Counted from the stretch's first letter, positions 23,033 to 33,627 are shown. The stretch is DNA of 64,000 nucleotides from Limnohabitans sp. 103DPR2 (GCF_001412575.1 NZ_CP011834.1:1860001-1924000); one strand, 5' to 3'. The notes: generated by a model not told the origin, from the sequence alone. Numbers and translations are program-made.

Positions 23033-24223
23033 TTATGGGAGGTCGTCTGAATTTTCCCCGAAATTATCAAGGGCAAAACGTGGATCTGTTGCTGGCGTAG
23101 GCTCTGCCGAGTCCTTCATGACTTCTTGGGCCAGCCATTGACGCAACAACGGCAAGCCTTCGCCAGACTGCGCACTGACAAAAATGCGCGTCAGTGCCTG
23201 GCCATCCACTTCGTATTCGTCTTGAAAAGCCAAAGGACAACGCTCTGGGGGAAGGTTGTCTATTTTGTTAAATACAAGCCATTGAGGCACGTGATCGGCC
23301 CCGATTTCATGCAAAACACGCTGAACTTCCGTCATTTGTTCTGGGAAGTTGGGATTGGATGCATCCACCACGTGAATCAACAAGTCGGCATCAGCAGCCT
23401 CTTGCAGGGTGGCTTGAAACGCATCGATCAAACCATGAGGCAAATCACGAATGAAACCCACCGTGTCTGAGACCGAAGCACTGCGGCCCGCCTCACCCAG
23501 ATACAGCTGACGTGTGGTGGTGTCGAGGGTGGCAAACAACTGATCAGCGGCATAAGCTCTTGCCTTGACCAAGGCATTGAACAAAGTTGATTTTCCCGCG
23601 TTGGTGTAACCCACCAAAGAAACATTGAAAGCGTTACGACGATCGCGCTGACGCCTTTGCGTCGACCTTTGTTTTTTGACTTTGGTCAAGCGCTCTTTGG
23701 TGCGCTTGATGGCGTCACTGATCATGCGCCGGTCCAATTCGATTTGAGTCTCGCCAGGACCACCCCGTGTGCCAATGCCGCCACGCTGCCGCTCCAAGTG
23801 CGACCAACGTCGAACCAAGCGCGTGCTGAGGTACTGCAGGCGGGCCAACTCAACCTGCAATTTACCTTCATGGCTGCGCGCGCGTTGCGCAAAAATCTCC
23901 AAAATAAGGAGCGTTCTATCGTTGACTGGAAGACCCATGTGACGCTCTAGGTTGCGCTGTTGCGCTGGGCTGAGCGATTGATCGAACAGAATTTCACGAG
24001 CGCCCATTTGCTCGGCCATGAATTTAATTTCGTCTGCCTTACCTGAACCCACAAACAATGCCGCATCGGGGGCTTTGCGCTTGCAGGTTATTTTGGCCAC
24101 GGGCTGCATGCCCGCAGTGAGGGCCAATTGGCTAAGTTCATCCAGTTCACCATCGAAATGTGGCAAACCAAAATCAACACCGACCAACAAGGCCGGCGTT
24201 GAATCCACCGATTCTTTGCTCAA
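23033..24223 (-). CDS. hflX: GTPase HflX
   Basis: HflX is a ribosome-associated GTPase that splits stalled or stressed 70S ribosomes. The 396-residue protein has the N-terminal HflX domain (VGSGKADEIKFMAEQMGAREILFDQSLSPAQQRNLE), a basic coiled-coil linker, and a G domain with G1 GYTNAGKSTLFNAL, G3 DTVGFIRDLPH and G4 NKID. The first start is TTG 24223 (MSKESVDST); a GTG five codons later is also possible, and neither has a convincing ribosome binding site. It starts nine bases after the hfq stop. Confidence 0.95.
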   Translation of the reverse strand: MSKESVDSTPALLVGVDFGLPHFDGELDELSQLALTAGMQPVAKITCKRKAPDAALFVGSGKADEIKFMAEQMGAREILFDQSLSPAQQRNLERHMGLPVNDRTLLILEIFAQRARSHEGKLQVELARLQYLSTRLVRRWSHLERQRGGIGTRGGPGETQIELDRRMISDAIKRTKERLTKVKKQRSTQRRQRDRRNAFNVSLVGYTNAGKSTLFNALVKARAYAADQLFATLDTTTRQLYLGEAGRSASVSDTVGFIRDLPHGLIDAFQATLQEAADADLLIHVVDASNPNFPEQMTEVQRVLHEIGADHVPQWLVFNKIDNLPPERCPLAFQDEYEVDGQALTRIFVSAQSGEGLPLLRQWLAQEVMKDSAEPTPATDPRFALDNFGENSDDLP

Positions 24224-24232
24224 AGGAAAAAT

Positions 24233-24481
24233 TTAAGCAGGCGTGTCTTCAGCAGCGTCAGTACCGGAAAGGTTCACTGCGCGACCAGGGACAATGGTGG
24301 AAATAGCGTGCTTGTAGACCATTTGAGTGACGGTATTGCGAAGCAAAACGACGTACTGGTCAAAAGACTCAATTTGGCCTTGAAGCTTGATGCCATTGAC
24401 CAAATAAATGGAAACTGGCACATGCTCGCGGCGCAAGGCGTTGAGGAAGGGATCTTGCAAAAGTTGCCCTTTGTTGTTCAC
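24233..24481 (-). CDS. hfq: RNA chaperone Hfq
   Basis: Hfq forms a hexameric ring that pairs small RNAs with mRNAs. The 82-residue protein carries the full Sm fold: [27 protein letters not shown] (Sm1) and the YKHAISTI Sm2 motif, with Q8, the FDQYV lateral-distal face and K56-H57 equivalents in place. The C-terminal tail is only about 15 residues, as in other beta-proteobacteria. The start is GTG at 24481 with GGAGAATATC upstream. A small inverted repeat (24507-24524) lies in the 92-base gap to der. Confidence 0.97.
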   Translation of the reverse strand: MNNKGQLLQDPFLNALRREHVPVSIYLVNGIKLQGQIESFDQYVVLLRNTVTQMVYKHAISTIVPGRAVNLSGTDAAEDTPA

Positions 24482-24506
24482 GATATTCTCCGTGTTCTGA
24501 AATGAA

Positions 24507-24524
24507 TTAAGGGTTTTACCTTAA
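24507..24524. repeat. Short inverted repeat upstream of hfq
   Basis: The arms TTAAGG and CCTTAA are perfect and enclose six bases. It sits 26 bases before the hfq start on the minus strand, in the der-hfq gap. No T tract follows, so a terminator is unlikely; it could be an operator or a weak hairpin in the hfq leader. Confidence 0.4.
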
Positions 24525-24573
24525 CACAAGCTTGGAAGGCATTGAGAATTGCAATCTTTAAAAACCTTACAAA

Positions 24574-25914
24574 TCAGTCCGAATCTTTGTCGGCGTAGGG
24601 ATTTTGCGACGTTTTCATCTCAATTCGAAGGGGTGTCCCCGAGAGGTCAAAGTGCTTTCTAAAGCGCCCCTCCAAGTAACGCTTGTAGGTTTCAGTCACA
24701 TGCTCCAGTGAATTGCCATGAATCACAATGACCGGCGGATTCATCCCGCCTTGATGGGCATATCGCAGCTTGGGACGGAACATACCGCCACGCTGTGGAC
24801 TTTGGAACTGCACCGACTCCAACAGCAATCGTGTCAAAACCGGTGTGGACATTTTGACCATGGCAGATTTGTGCGCCTGGGAAATGGACTTCCAAACAGG
24901 ACCCAGACCTTGACGCTTTTTGGCAGAAATGGTGTGCAGGTTGGCAAACTTGAGGAATGGCAATCGGTTCTCGATGGAGCGGTGCACCAATTCACGCTGG
25001 TACTCATCAACGGCATCCCACTTGTTCACTGCCAAGACCACGGCTCGACCGCTTTCCAAAATAAATCCGGCAATGTGGGCGTCTTGCTCGGTCACACCCT
25101 GTGTGGCATCGAGTAACAGCAAGACAACATTGGCAGATTCAATGGCTTGCAAAGTCTTCACCACGGAAAACTTTTCAATGGCTTCAAAAACCTTGCCTTT
25201 GCGCCGCAGACCCGCCGTATCGATCAGTTCAAATTTTTGACCATCGCGCTCAAATGGAACCGTGATGGCGTCTCGCGTGGTGCCAGGCATGTCAAAAGCG
25301 ACCAAGCGCTCTTCTCCCAACCAAGTGTTGATGAGCGTTGATTTGCCAACGTTGGGGCGCCCCGCCACTGCCAGTTTCACGATTGTCGTGTCAACTTCTG
25401 AATCTTCATCGTCTTCAGGCAACATGAGCGGGTCCAGCGCCAGCTCGACCAAGCTTCTGACGCCTTGACCATGTGCGGCCGATACAGGAATCACGTCACC
25501 CAGACCCAATTCGTAAAACTCACTGATTTGGACGCCTTCTCGCATGCCTTCGGCTTTGTTGGCCACCAACAAACAGGGCTTGCCAATTCTTCGAAGGTAT
25601 TTGGCGATGTCGTGATCTTGCGCTGACACACCAGCGCGAGCATCCACCACAAACACAACCACGTCAGCCTCTGCGACAGCTTGTTGCGTTTGTTTGGCCA
25701 TTTCTTTGTAGATACCAGAACTGGCGTCGGGCTCGAAACCGCCTGTGTCAATGACGATGTACTCGTAGCGGCCCTGCCGGCCTTGGCCGTAATGACGATC
25801 GCGGGTCAGTCCTGCAAAATCGGCCACGATAGCATCGCGACTTTTGGTAAGACGGTTAAAGAGCGTGGACTTGCCTACATTGGGGCGTCCGACCAAAGCC
25901 AGTACGGGTTTCAA
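24574..25914 (-). CDS. der: Ribosome biogenesis GTPase Der (EngA)
   Basis: Der has two tandem G domains and a C-terminal KH-like domain and acts in 50S assembly. Both P loops are plain ([15 protein letters not shown] at residue 8 and [16 protein letters not shown] near 187), with DTGGF, DTAGL and NKWD motifs, and the KH-like tail [23 protein letters not shown]. The 446 residues are the normal length. The start codon is TTG at 25914, giving the family N-terminus [16 protein letters not shown]; a GAAAG lies upstream. It follows bamB by 20 bases. Confidence 0.96.
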   Translation of the reverse strand: MKPVLALVGRPNVGKSTLFNRLTKSRDAIVADFAGLTRDRHYGQGRQGRYEYIVIDTGGFEPDASSGIYKEMAKQTQQAVAEADVVVFVVDARAGVSAQDHDIAKYLRRIGKPCLLVANKAEGMREGVQISEFYELGLGDVIPVSAAHGQGVRSLVELALDPLMLPEDDEDSEVDTTIVKLAVAGRPNVGKSTLINTWLGEERLVAFDMPGTTRDAITVPFERDGQKFELIDTAGLRRKGKVFEAIEKFSVVKTLQAIESANVVLLLLDATQGVTEQDAHIAGFILESGRAVVLAVNKWDAVDEYQRELVHRSIENRLPFLKFANLHTISAKKRQGLGPVWKSISQAHKSAMVKMSTPVLTRLLLESVQFQSPQRGGMFRPKLRYAHQGGMNPPVIVIHGNSLEHVTETYKRYLEGRFRKHFDLSGTPLRIEMKTSQNPYADKDSD

Positions 25915-25934
25915 ATCAATCTTTCAGTTGGGTG

Positions 25935-27071
25935 TTAGTTGGCACGCAGGGCTTGAACCAAGCCACTCTTCGTGATCACAACCCAAGTTTTTCCATGAGG
26001 AACGGGCGGCATGGCAATGCCAGAAGCATCGATTTGTATTCGCGCAAGCGTTTGTCCATTGCCTGCATCCATCCAATGCAACCAACCCAAATCATCGCCC
26101 ACCACCAACTGTCCATCGGCTGCAACTGGTGCAGTCAGGCCACGAAAACGCAAGGCTTCAGATTGCCACAAGACTTGACCGCCTGCACGGTTCCAAGCCA
26201 CCAATTTGCCGTCGGACTCAGCACCAAAAAGAGCTGCCTGTGAACCACTCACACCGACATGACCTTGTGAAGCACGGGTCCAAAGGTTGCTTCCTCTTTG
26301 TGCGTCAACGCAGGTCACTGAAGTTTGGAAAGCACGCGCGCAAACGACGTTGTTCACGCGCGAAACACCCGAGACCAAGTCAACCAAACGTTCAACTTCG
26401 TTCGTGCCGCGGGATGAACCAATGGTGACCTCCCAACGTGTGACGCCATTGCTTGGGTTCATGGCCACCAGTCGACCTGAAAGACCCACCAGCAAGTTGT
26501 CTTGATAACTGGTCAAGATGCCCGCTTGCTTCAGGACCAGGGCATCACCCGTGCGCTGCTGACTCCAAAGCTTTTGGCCCGAAGCGCCATCAAAAGCGAT
26601 CACAGTTCGATCAGCTGTGAGTACAAAAACACGGCCACCTGCCACCAAGGGCGCAGTGAAGGACAAAGCTGGCAACTTCACTTTCCACAAAACTTTGGCA
26701 TCGGCAACTGTCACCAACTCGTTGGACTTGGTGATGACAGACAGGCGATTGCCATCGGTTCCAACACCCGCAGACAGCGATGTGTTCAATGCGAAGCGCC
26801 ATGCCTCGGTGCCTGTTTCAGCATTCACCAAACTCAGCAAACCATTTGCGCTTGCAAGGGCCAATTGAGTGCCGTTCAATTGAGCTGTGAGAGGCGCAGA
26901 GACGGGTCCGATCTGAGTTGACCAAAGCTTGCTGACGCTAAGCTGCTCCTTGAAATCGCCCAAGGCTGTGGGCGTCGGCTTGTCTGGCGTGCTTGAACAA
27001 GCACCCAAGAGCAATGCCGTGGCGGCAAAAGCTGCGAAAGCGACTAATCGTTTGTGAAGTGACATGGTCAT
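25935..27071 (-). CDS. bamB: Outer membrane protein assembly factor BamB
   Basis: BamB is a lipoprotein beta-propeller of the BAM complex, which inserts outer membrane proteins. The 378-residue precursor has a lipobox (ALLLGACSS), followed by repeated PQQ-like blades such as LSLVNAETGTEAWRF, VIAFDGASGQKLWSQ, CVDAQRGSNLWTR and LVAWNRAGGQVLWQS. The ATG at 27071 overlaps the stop of the upstream YfgM-like gene as ATGA. The neighbourhood hisS-yfgM-bamB-der is the usual proteobacterial arrangement. Confidence 0.95.
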   Translation of the reverse strand: MTMSLHKRLVAFAAFAATALLLGACSSTPDKPTPTALGDFKEQLSVSKLWSTQIGPVSAPLTAQLNGTQLALASANGLLSLVNAETGTEAWRFALNTSLSAGVGTDGNRLSVITKSNELVTVADAKVLWKVKLPALSFTAPLVAGGRVFVLTADRTVIAFDGASGQKLWSQQRTGDALVLKQAGILTSYQDNLLVGLSGRLVAMNPSNGVTRWEVTIGSSRGTNEVERLVDLVSGVSRVNNVVCARAFQTSVTCVDAQRGSNLWTRASQGHVGVSGSQAALFGAESDGKLVAWNRAGGQVLWQSEALRFRGLTAPVAADGQLVVGDDLGWLHWMDAGNGQTLARIQIDASGIAMPPVPHGKTWVVITKSGLVQALRAN

Positions 27072-27733
27072 TTCGTCGCACCCTTGGCGAGGGTTGGATC
27101 AAAACCCAAAGCATTCAATTTGGCCGCAACCAAACGGCGGTATTCAGCATTGTCTGCAAGCTGCGTCCATGCGTCCGAATAAGCTTTGACTGCTTCTGCA
27201 GGTTTGTTTTGAGCAACACCAATGTCACCCTGGACATCAGCCGCCAAGCCTGCAAAAGCTGGTGTGAAAGGCTTGGACAATGTTTTGAGTGCTTCATCGT
27301 AGGCTTTTTGCTGCGCTTGCAAATTGGCCAATCGAATGCGAGCCAATTGAGCGCTGGCCTCATCGGCTGCATTCTCGCTGGCCCATTTCAAAGCAGACTG
27401 AGCTGCTTCCATCTTTTCATTTTGTTGAAATACTTTGGCCGCCAAAAGTGCTGACTGGGCTGCATAGGTGGTTTGTGGGAAACGCTCTTTCATGTCCCCC
27501 CAAGAGCGCTCCAGTTTGGCAACGTCACCTGATGCAGCTGTACGTTCGACTTCATCAAATAAAGCGGATGCCTTGGTCGCCTGCTGGCGTTGCCAATACT
27601 GGTAACCATTCCAGCCGACATAGGAACCCATCACGGCAATCAGCACCCAGGTTATGGCATTGCCGTATTGCTTCCAAAAGTGCTTGAGTTCGTCAAGTTG
27701 TTCTTGTTCTTCGAGGTCGAGATGTGAGGACAT
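27068..27733 (-). CDS. yfgM: YfgM-like tetratricopeptide membrane protein (ancillary SecYEG translocon subunit)
   Basis: A 221-residue protein with a short cytoplasmic N-terminus (LDLEEQEQLDELKHFWKQYGN), one transmembrane helix (ITWVLIAVMGSYVGWNGYQYW) and a periplasmic TPR-like helical domain. In E. coli YfgM binds SecYEG and the chaperone PpiD. Helices in the C-terminal part, for example TYAAQSALLAAKVFQ and AQLARIRLANLQAQQKAYDEALKTL, show the TPR spacing. It starts 13 bases after hisS and overlaps bamB by ATGA. Confidence 0.92.
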   Translation of the reverse strand: MSSHLDLEEQEQLDELKHFWKQYGNAITWVLIAVMGSYVGWNGYQYWQRQQATKASALFDEVERTAASGDVAKLERSWGDMKERFPQTTYAAQSALLAAKVFQQNEKMEAAQSALKWASENAADEASAQLARIRLANLQAQQKAYDEALKTLSKPFTPAFAGLAADVQGDIGVAQNKPAEAVKAYSDAWTQLADNAEYRRLVAAKLNALGFDPTLAKGATK

Positions 27734-27746
27734 ATTCAGCTTTGTA

Positions 27747-29078
27747 TCAAGAGGTCAATTGTAGGCTGTGTGCCCAAGCACCCAGGTTTTCCAATGATTC
27801 TGTTCTTTGTGCGCCACCGCCGTCCCGCAGTGACTTCACAGAAACCGTGTTTTGAGCCAGCTCATCGGCCCCAAAAATGAGGGCGAAATGTGCGCCACTG
27901 GTATCGGCTTTCTTGAATTGGCTCTTCATGCTGCCAATTCCCTCACCCGATCCCGCATGCATTTGAACGTGGACACCCAAGGCGCGCAATTGACGCAAGT
28001 GCTTCAAGACAACTGGCAAGCTTTGCGCATCAGGCACGATGGCATAGGCGTGTGGTACGGCCGTGGGCACTGCTGCCCCCTGCTCTTCCAGCAATGCCAA
28101 AACCCGCTCGATGCCCAAAGCCCAACCCACCGCCGGCGCAGGCTTGCCACCGACTTGCTCGATGAGATAGTCGTATCGACCACCGCCACAAACCGTGCCT
28201 TGAGAACCGAGTTGATCGGTGATGAATTCAAACACCGTCAAGTTGTAGTAGTCCATGCCCCGCACCAAGCGGGGGTTCAAAGAATATTGAACGCCATTGG
28301 CGTCCAAGATTTGCCGCAAGGCATTGAAATGCGCCAAAGACTGCTCACCCAAAAAGTCCATCAAGCGAGGCGCGGCTTCAACCACATCCTTCATGGCTGG
28401 ATTTTTGGTGTCCAAAATTCGCAATGGGTTGGAATACAGACGGCGCTTGGCATCCTCGTCCAACACTTCTTGGTGTTTTTCGAAATGTGCAATGAGCGCT
28501 GCGCGGTGAGCCAAGCGCTCGGGCGGTTGGCCCAAACTGTTGAGCTCAAGGCGAACATCTTTCAAGCCAATGGCTTTCCACAAATCGTGGGCCAGCAAAA
28601 TCACTTCTGCATCAATTTCAGGACCCTGAAAGCCCAAGACTTCTGCGCCAATTTGATGGAACTGTCGGTAGCGCCCGCGCTGGGGACGTTCGTGACGAAA
28701 CATGGGGCCCATGTAGTAGAGGCGCTTACCGCCTTCGTAGAGCATGTTGTGCTCAACTACAGCACGTACCACACCCGCTGTACTTTCGGGCCTTAATGTG
28801 AGGGCCTCACCGTTGAGCCTGTCTTCAAAAGAGTACATCTCTTTTTCGACAATGTCAGTGACCTCACCCAGGCCACGCACAAACAAGGCGGTAGGCTCGA
28901 CGATGGGCGTGCGAATGTTCCGATAGGCATAGCGCGCCATCAAATCTCGTACGGTGCCTTCTAACCATTCCCACTTACCAGACTCACCTGGAAGGATGTC
29001 GTTCATGCCTTTGACGGCAGTGAGTTTTTTGAAAGCTGCAGCCTTGGGGCTGGCCTCGATCGATTTCTTGTCAGACAT
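27747..29078 (-). CDS. hisS: Histidyl-tRNA synthetase
   Basis: A class II aminoacyl-tRNA synthetase of about 443 residues. Motif 1 lies after [11 protein letters not shown], motif 2 is [23 protein letters not shown], the HisA/HisB signatures are [15 protein letters not shown] and CGGGRYDYL, and motif 3 is [10 protein letters not shown]. The C-terminal anticodon-binding domain is present ([19 protein letters not shown]), unlike in HisZ. I prefer ATG 29078 ([10 protein letters not shown]); a TTG at 29087 overlapping the ispG stop is also in frame. Confidence 0.96.
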   Translation of the reverse strand: MSDKKSIEASPKAAAFKKLTAVKGMNDILPGESGKWEWLEGTVRDLMARYAYRNIRTPIVEPTALFVRGLGEVTDIVEKEMYSFEDRLNGEALTLRPESTAGVVRAVVEHNMLYEGGKRLYYMGPMFRHERPQRGRYRQFHQIGAEVLGFQGPEIDAEVILLAHDLWKAIGLKDVRLELNSLGQPPERLAHRAALIAHFEKHQEVLDEDAKRRLYSNPLRILDTKNPAMKDVVEAAPRLMDFLGEQSLAHFNALRQILDANGVQYSLNPRLVRGMDYYNLTVFEFITDQLGSQGTVCGGGRYDYLIEQVGGKPAPAVGWALGIERVLALLEEQGAAVPTAVPHAYAIVPDAQSLPVVLKHLRQLRALGVHVQMHAGSGEGIGSMKSQFKKADTSGAHFALIFGADELAQNTVSVKSLRDGGGAQRTESLENLGAWAHSLQLTS

Positions 29079-29083
29079 AAAAT

Positions 29084-30355
29084 TCAATGGGCAGTGCTTG
29101 TGGTGTTGCCAAACCTTTGCTCGATGTACTTAGACACCAGTTCTTGAAATTCTTGGGCAATGTTGTCACCCCGCAAGGTGAGTTTCTTTTCGCCATCAAT
29201 GAAGACCGGTGCAGCGGGTGCTTCGCCTGTGCCAGGCAAACTGATGCCGATGTCGGCATGCTTGCTTTCGCCGGGGCCATTCACGATGCAACCCATGACG
29301 GCCAATTTTAAGTTCTCAACGCCCGGGTATTGCGAACGCCACACCGGCATTTGTGCACGTAAAAAATCGTCGATTTGTTTGGCCAATTCTTGGAAAGTGC
29401 TGCTGGTGGTGCGGCCGCAACCAGGACAGGCGGTCACACTGGGCACGAAAATTCGCAAGCCCAGGGACTGCAAAATTTCAGAGGCGATGACCACCTCTTG
29501 CGTGCGGGCTTCTCCGGGCTGGGGCGTCAGTGATACACGGATGGTGTCACCAATGCCTTCTTGCAGCAAAATGGACAAGGCTGTGGCAGATGCCACGGTG
29601 CCTTTGGTGCCCATACCGGCTTCGGTCAAACCCAAATGCAAAGAATAGTCAGTGCGTCGGGCCAACTCTCGATAAACAGCAATCAAATCTTGCACGCCAG
29701 AAACTTTGCAAGACAAGATGATTTGCGAGCGTGCCATGCCCATTTCATGGGCTTTGTTGGCAGAGGTGATGGCCGAAGTAATGAGTGCCTCGTACATCAC
29801 TTGACGAGATTCCCAAGGCGTTGCGCGTTGGCTGTTTTGGTCCATCAACGAAGCCAGCAATTCTTGGTCCAAGCTACCCCAATTGACGCCAATGCGAACG
29901 GGCTTGTTCCACTTCATGGCCGCTTCAATCATTTGGCCAAATTGCAAATCATGCTTGTCGCCCTTGCCCACGTTGCCAGGGTTGATGCGGTATTTGGACA
30001 AGGCTTCTGCGCACGCAGGATGATCGTTCAACAAGCGATGTCCGTTGTAATGGAAGTCGCCAATAAGGGGAACATCAATGCCCATTTTGTCGAGTTGATC
30101 GCGAATGTGCGGTACGGCCTCAGCAGCTTCAGGTGTATTGACGGTCAAGCGCACCATTTCAGATCCCGCCAGAGCCAATTCCTTGACTTGAATGGCTGAG
30201 CCAATGACATCCACCGTGTCTGTGTTGGTCATCGATTGCACACGTACCGGTGCATTGCCACCCACCGTGACAATGCGTTGCCCCCATTGGACAATGGCTT
30301 GCAAACTGCGTCGAGGCAAAGGTGAGGCGGCTGGAATAGCGACGGGCTCTTTCAT
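29084..30355 (-). CDS. ispG: 4-hydroxy-3-methylbut-2-en-1-yl diphosphate synthase (flavodoxin)
   Basis: IspG (GcpE) makes HMBPP in the MEP isoprenoid pathway using a [4Fe-4S] cluster. The 423-residue protein shows the TIM-barrel start [33 protein letters not shown] and the cluster Cys residues in [10 protein letters not shown] and [17 protein letters not shown]. Like other proteobacterial IspG it has no middle insertion domain. I start it at ATG 30355, which overlaps the rodZ-like stop as ATGA; the open frame continues upstream to 30610 but that part is antisense-like and not family sequence. Confidence 0.96.
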   Translation of the reverse strand: MKEPVAIPAASPLPRRSLQAIVQWGQRIVTVGGNAPVRVQSMTNTDTVDVIGSAIQVKELALAGSEMVRLTVNTPEAAEAVPHIRDQLDKMGIDVPLIGDFHYNGHRLLNDHPACAEALSKYRINPGNVGKGDKHDLQFGQMIEAAMKWNKPVRIGVNWGSLDQELLASLMDQNSQRATPWESRQVMYEALITSAITSANKAHEMGMARSQIILSCKVSGVQDLIAVYRELARRTDYSLHLGLTEAGMGTKGTVASATALSILLQEGIGDTIRVSLTPQPGEARTQEVVIASEILQSLGLRIFVPSVTACPGCGRTTSSTFQELAKQIDDFLRAQMPVWRSQYPGVENLKLAVMGCIVNGPGESKHADIGISLPGTGEAPAAPVFIDGEKKLTLRGDNIAQEFQELVSKYIEQRFGNTTSTAH

Positions 30356-31032
30356 TTGTTTGTCTCTGATGGCGGGTTGGAAGAAGATGGGCTTGCAGTT
30401 GACGTGGATCCAGCCGTGGGCGTTGCAACTGAGGGGGATGTCGCAACAGGCGGCGCAACAGCCGACGGCGTTGCGCTGTCGTACACCATGGCTTTGGGCA
30501 AATCTGTTTGTGCCGCATCCGTTGAAACGGGCTCTTGAACCGGCGGCATGGTTGGCACCACCTCGTTGGTTACAAACAGACTGTCCAGGTTGAATGAAGT
30601 CACAATCCAACGCGTGCCAAAGACCAAACTTGAGAGAATCAAGAGTAAAGCCAATAGCCCCAGTTTCAATCCCATTCCCATGGAATTGGGATTGGAAGCG
30701 CTGGGACTTGACTGATACGAAGGCGAAGTGTCTGCCCCCAAAATATGCAATGGCTTCAAACCATTGGTGGCGGCTGGCATCAGGGCCAACACGGGATCAG
30801 GATCAATTTTGACAAAACGACACACCTTGGCAGCCAAGGCACGGGCAAAAACGGGGCCCGACAACAATTCAAACTGGTCAGCTTCAAGCGCCTCAAGCTG
30901 TTTGATCGAGACTTTCAAATTGACTGACAACACAGCCATGTGCACTCCTGCACGCTCACGACCCGCTTTGATCAATGCACCTGGCGAAGCGGGCATCAGC
31001 GGCATGACGGCGTCTTTCAAGGATTCAGTCAT
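30352..31032 (-). CDS. RodZ-like helix-turn-helix membrane protein, short form
   Basis: A 226-residue protein with a RodZ-type HTH_25 domain at residues 14-85 ([21 protein letters not shown] ... [30 protein letters not shown]), a linker, one transmembrane helix ([17 protein letters not shown], about 123-139), and a periplasmic tail. RodZ anchors MreB and shapes rods. The folded DUF4115 domain expected at the C-terminus is not visible: the last 70 residues are Ser/Thr/Pro/Ala-rich low complexity. The gene sits in the usual slot between pilF and ispG. GGAGG precedes the ATG, and the start overlaps the upstream stop by eight bases. Confidence 0.85.
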   Translation of the reverse strand: MTESLKDAVMPLMPASPGALIKAGRERAGVHMAVLSVNLKVSIKQLEALEADQFELLSGPVFARALAAKVCRFVKIDPDPVLALMPAATNGLKPLHILGADTSPSYQSSPSASNPNSMGMGLKLGLLALLLILSSLVFGTRWIVTSFNLDSLFVTNEVVPTMPPVQEPVSTDAAQTDLPKAMVYDSATPSAVAPPVATSPSVATPTAGSTSTASPSSSNPPSETNK

Positions 31033-31822
31033 GAGATGCCTCCACTTGGTATGCGCGCCATTGCACTGAATTTGAAAATAGAAGTCCTAACATCTTGCCC
31101 CAATGGTTCTTTTTAACTGCTTGATTTTGCCGTTGTGCGAGTTGCACAGACAACCATAGCGATTGTGCACTGACAGAGGGAGAATCGTTCACTTTGTCTA
31201 GAATTTTCTCAGCTTCTGCGTCTCTTCCTAGCTGAATTTTGAGACTGGCCAAAACAAGCGCTTCAGAAATAAAGCTGGGCTGACGTTGGAACGACTCATT
31301 CATTTTCAAATGCGCCGCTTCCCATTGCTGGTTTTGAAGCAAACAAATGCCCCACATCCACAAGCTTTTGTCTCTTTCCAAACCCTCAGAATGGCGTTGC
31401 GCCAGCTCAAATTTCAAAAAAGCAGACTCAAAAAGCCCCTGTTCGCATTCAAAAACGCCCCAGTTATGGGCAATTTGAGCACTTCGAGGCGCTAAATGAC
31501 TGGCTTTCTGGAAAAAACTGCCCGCCAAGGCCAAACGACCTTGTTTTTGATAAATAACCGCTTTCAGCCCAAAAGCCTCGGGCAGTTGAGGCGAAAGTGT
31601 CAAGACTTGGTCTGTTTCCAGCATGGCCAGCGAGAACAGTTCTGCATGCAAATAAGCCGTTGCCAAAGCCAAACGCGCTTGAATTTGGGCGTCTGTCTGG
31701 GCTTTTGCAGGGATCGCCAGAAGGAGGCTCAATGACAGAGAAAGCAAACAGTTTGAAAGCAAATGCAAGAGCCCAATGCCAAAACCCCCCTTCAATGAGG
31801 GGGTTGGCAAGCTGTAAGGCAT
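31025..31822 (-). CDS. PilF/PilW-like tetratricopeptide protein (type IV pilus biogenesis family)
   Basis: A 265-residue exported TPR protein. A long N-terminal hydrophobic signal (LLSNCLLSLSLSLLLAIPAKAQ) ends in an AKA-Q signal peptidase I site. TPR-like helices follow (ARLALATAYLHAELFSLAMLETDQVLTLSPQ; AHNWGVFECEQGLFESAF). PilF/PilW normally helps PilQ secretin assembly and is a lipoprotein; no lipobox Cys is seen at the cleavage site. The gene position between rlmN and rodZ-ispG is the standard one for pilF. ATG 31822 overlaps the rlmN stop as TGATG. Confidence 0.78.
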   Translation of the reverse strand: MPYSLPTPSLKGGFGIGLLHLLSNCLLSLSLSLLLAIPAKAQTDAQIQARLALATAYLHAELFSLAMLETDQVLTLSPQLPEAFGLKAVIYQKQGRLALAGSFFQKASHLAPRSAQIAHNWGVFECEQGLFESAFLKFELAQRHSEGLERDKSLWMWGICLLQNQQWEAAHLKMNESFQRQPSFISEALVLASLKIQLGRDAEAEKILDKVNDSPSVSAQSLWLSVQLAQRQNQAVKKNHWGKMLGLLFSNSVQWRAYQVEASHD

Positions 31823-32973
31823 CAAGACAGATCGGGTTTTGGGGTTGTGGGTTTTGAAACCCACTGAACCGGCACTGCGCGCTGCTGGGCAATCCGGCTG
31901 GCCACGTCGGTTCGATCTTTGACATCACCCGCCAGTTGACCGCAAGCCGCATCAATGTCATCGCCCCGCGTCTTTCGAACTGTGGTAACAAAACCTGCTT
32001 GGATGAGGACTTCAGCAAACTTGGCGACAGTGACATCGTCTGACCGCAACAATCCAGATTCTTTGAAGGGATTGAAGGGAATCAAGTTGAATTTACAACG
32101 CAAACCCAGCGCGGCATGGCGTTTGATCAACTGCACCAATTCTTGTGCGTGTACAGGTTGATCGTTCACGCCCTTCAACATGCAATATTCAAACGTGATG
32201 AAATCGCGTGGTGCTTTGGCCAAATAAAGCGTGCACTCGGAAAGCAATTCATCCAAAGGATATTTGCGATTGAGAGGGACCAAATTGTCTCGCAGCACGT
32301 TGTTGGGTGCGTGCAAAGAAACGGCCAATGCCACAGGACAATCCTGAGACAAACGCGTCATCATGGGCACCACGCCCGAGGTCGACACGGTGACGCGACG
32401 CCTTGACAAGCCATAGCCGTGATCGTCGAGCATGGCTTTCAATGCGGGAACAAGGGCAGCATAATTTTGCAAAGGCTCGCCCATTCCCATCATGACCACA
32501 TTGGAGATGACACGGTCAGTTTGCTTCAGATAATTGCGCAGAAAATGTTCGGCAAACCAAAGTTGCGCCAGTATTTCTGCAGTGGTGAGATTGCGGCTGA
32601 AGCCTTGATGTCCCGTTGAGCAAAACCGACAGCCTACCGCACACCCCGCTTGCGAAGAAACACACAAAGTACCACGGTCATCTTCAGGGATGAAAACGGT
32701 TTCTACAGCATCACCATTGCCCACATCAAACAACCATTTGATGGTGCCGTCTTTGGAAATTTGTTGAGAAAGAATGGGCAAAGCCGCCACATGGGCATGT
32801 ACTTTGAGCTTTTCTCGGAGGGACTTGGCAAGGTCGGACATGTCGTCAAACTGGGACATGCCGCGCTGGTGAATCCAGCGAAAGAGTTGGGTGGCGCGAA
32901 AACGTTTTTCGCCCAGCCCTTCACAAAAAACGGCCAAGCCTTCAAGGTCAAAATCAAGAAGGTTGGCCGTCAT
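31822..32973 (-). CDS. rlmN: Dual-specificity 23S rRNA A2503 / tRNA A37 methyltransferase RlmN
   Basis: A 383-residue radical SAM methyltransferase. The cluster motif is [11 protein letters not shown], with the methyl-carrying and resolving Cys in [15 protein letters not shown] and DIDAACGQL contexts near the C-terminus. The HhH-like N-terminal domain reads [16 protein letters not shown]. RlmN adds C2-methyl to A2503 in 23S rRNA and A37 in some tRNAs. It is followed by pilF with a one-base stop-start overlap and lies 57 bases downstream of ndk. Confidence 0.96.
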   Translation of the reverse strand: MTANLLDFDLEGLAVFCEGLGEKRFRATQLFRWIHQRGMSQFDDMSDLAKSLREKLKVHAHVAALPILSQQISKDGTIKWLFDVGNGDAVETVFIPEDDRGTLCVSSQAGCAVGCRFCSTGHQGFSRNLTTAEILAQLWFAEHFLRNYLKQTDRVISNVVMMGMGEPLQNYAALVPALKAMLDDHGYGLSRRRVTVSTSGVVPMMTRLSQDCPVALAVSLHAPNNVLRDNLVPLNRKYPLDELLSECTLYLAKAPRDFITFEYCMLKGVNDQPVHAQELVQLIKRHAALGLRCKFNLIPFNPFKESGLLRSDDVTVAKFAEVLIQAGFVTTVRKTRGDDIDAACGQLAGDVKDRTDVASRIAQQRAVPVQWVSKPTTPKPDLS

Positions 32974-33030
32974 CGCGGAAGAATGAAGTTTCTATGCCGC
33001 TGGGAAAGGGCTGAAAAAACTCAGCAGTTC

Positions 33031-33456
33031 TTAACGTGAGTAAACGTTCATGCCTGGGAAGAAGAAGCTGATTTCAACAGCAGCGGTTTCAGCGGCATCA
33101 GAACCGTGAACGGCATTGGCATCGATGCTGTCAGCGAAGTCAGCGCGAATGGTGCCAGGAGCAGCCTTCTTAGGATCTGTAGCGCCCATCAGGTCGCGGT
33201 TTTTCAAGATGGCGCCTTCGCCTTCCAAAGCCTGAATCATCACAGGACCGGAAATCATGAAGTCAACCAAATCTTTGAAGAAAGGACGCTCTTTGTGAAC
33301 AGCGTAGAAGGCTTCCGCTTCACCGCGTGACAAATGTGCCATTTTGGCGGCGACAACTTTGAGGCCAGCAGCTTCGAAACGAGCGTAGATTTGACCGATG
33401 ACGTTTTTAGCGACTGCGTCAGGCTTGATGATGGACAGTGTGCGTTCGATTGCCAT
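33031..33456 (-). CDS. ndk: Nucleoside diphosphate kinase
   Basis: Ndk transfers the gamma phosphate between NTPs through a phospho-His. The 141-residue protein begins [17 protein letters not shown] and carries the active site [12 protein letters not shown] with the catalytic His, and the GTIRADFA nucleotide-binding segment. ATG 33456 is chosen because GAGGAAT lies eight bases upstream; a TTG five codons earlier would use up that site. It is the first gene of the long minus-strand cluster; the 170-base gap to rluB probably holds its promoter. Confidence 0.97.
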   Translation of the reverse strand: MAIERTLSIIKPDAVAKNVIGQIYARFEAAGLKVVAAKMAHLSRGEAEAFYAVHKERPFFKDLVDFMISGPVMIQALEGEGAILKNRDLMGATDPKKAAPGTIRADFADSIDANAVHGSDAAETAAVEISFFFPGMNVYSR

Positions 33457-33627
33457 GATGAGATTCCTCAAATTTATTTTAAAAATGGATCTTAAAAACT
33501 GAGTTTTTAAAGCGGGGTTGCACTAAAGCAAGCCTGCTATTCTAACCCGACCTAGGGGTTTCCCCATAGGTGAAAAGGATTTGTCAGCCAATGTGGGCTG
33601 CCCTTTGAAAAGCCGACTTCAAAAAGC

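Noticed and set aside
27852..28796. 314-codon open frame on the plus strand
   Set aside because: Antisense to hisS with no recognisable domain or ribosome binding site; a codon-bias shadow.
29084..30610. Long version of ispG starting at 30610
   Set aside because: The upstream 85 codons overlap the rodZ-like gene in another frame and are not family sequence.
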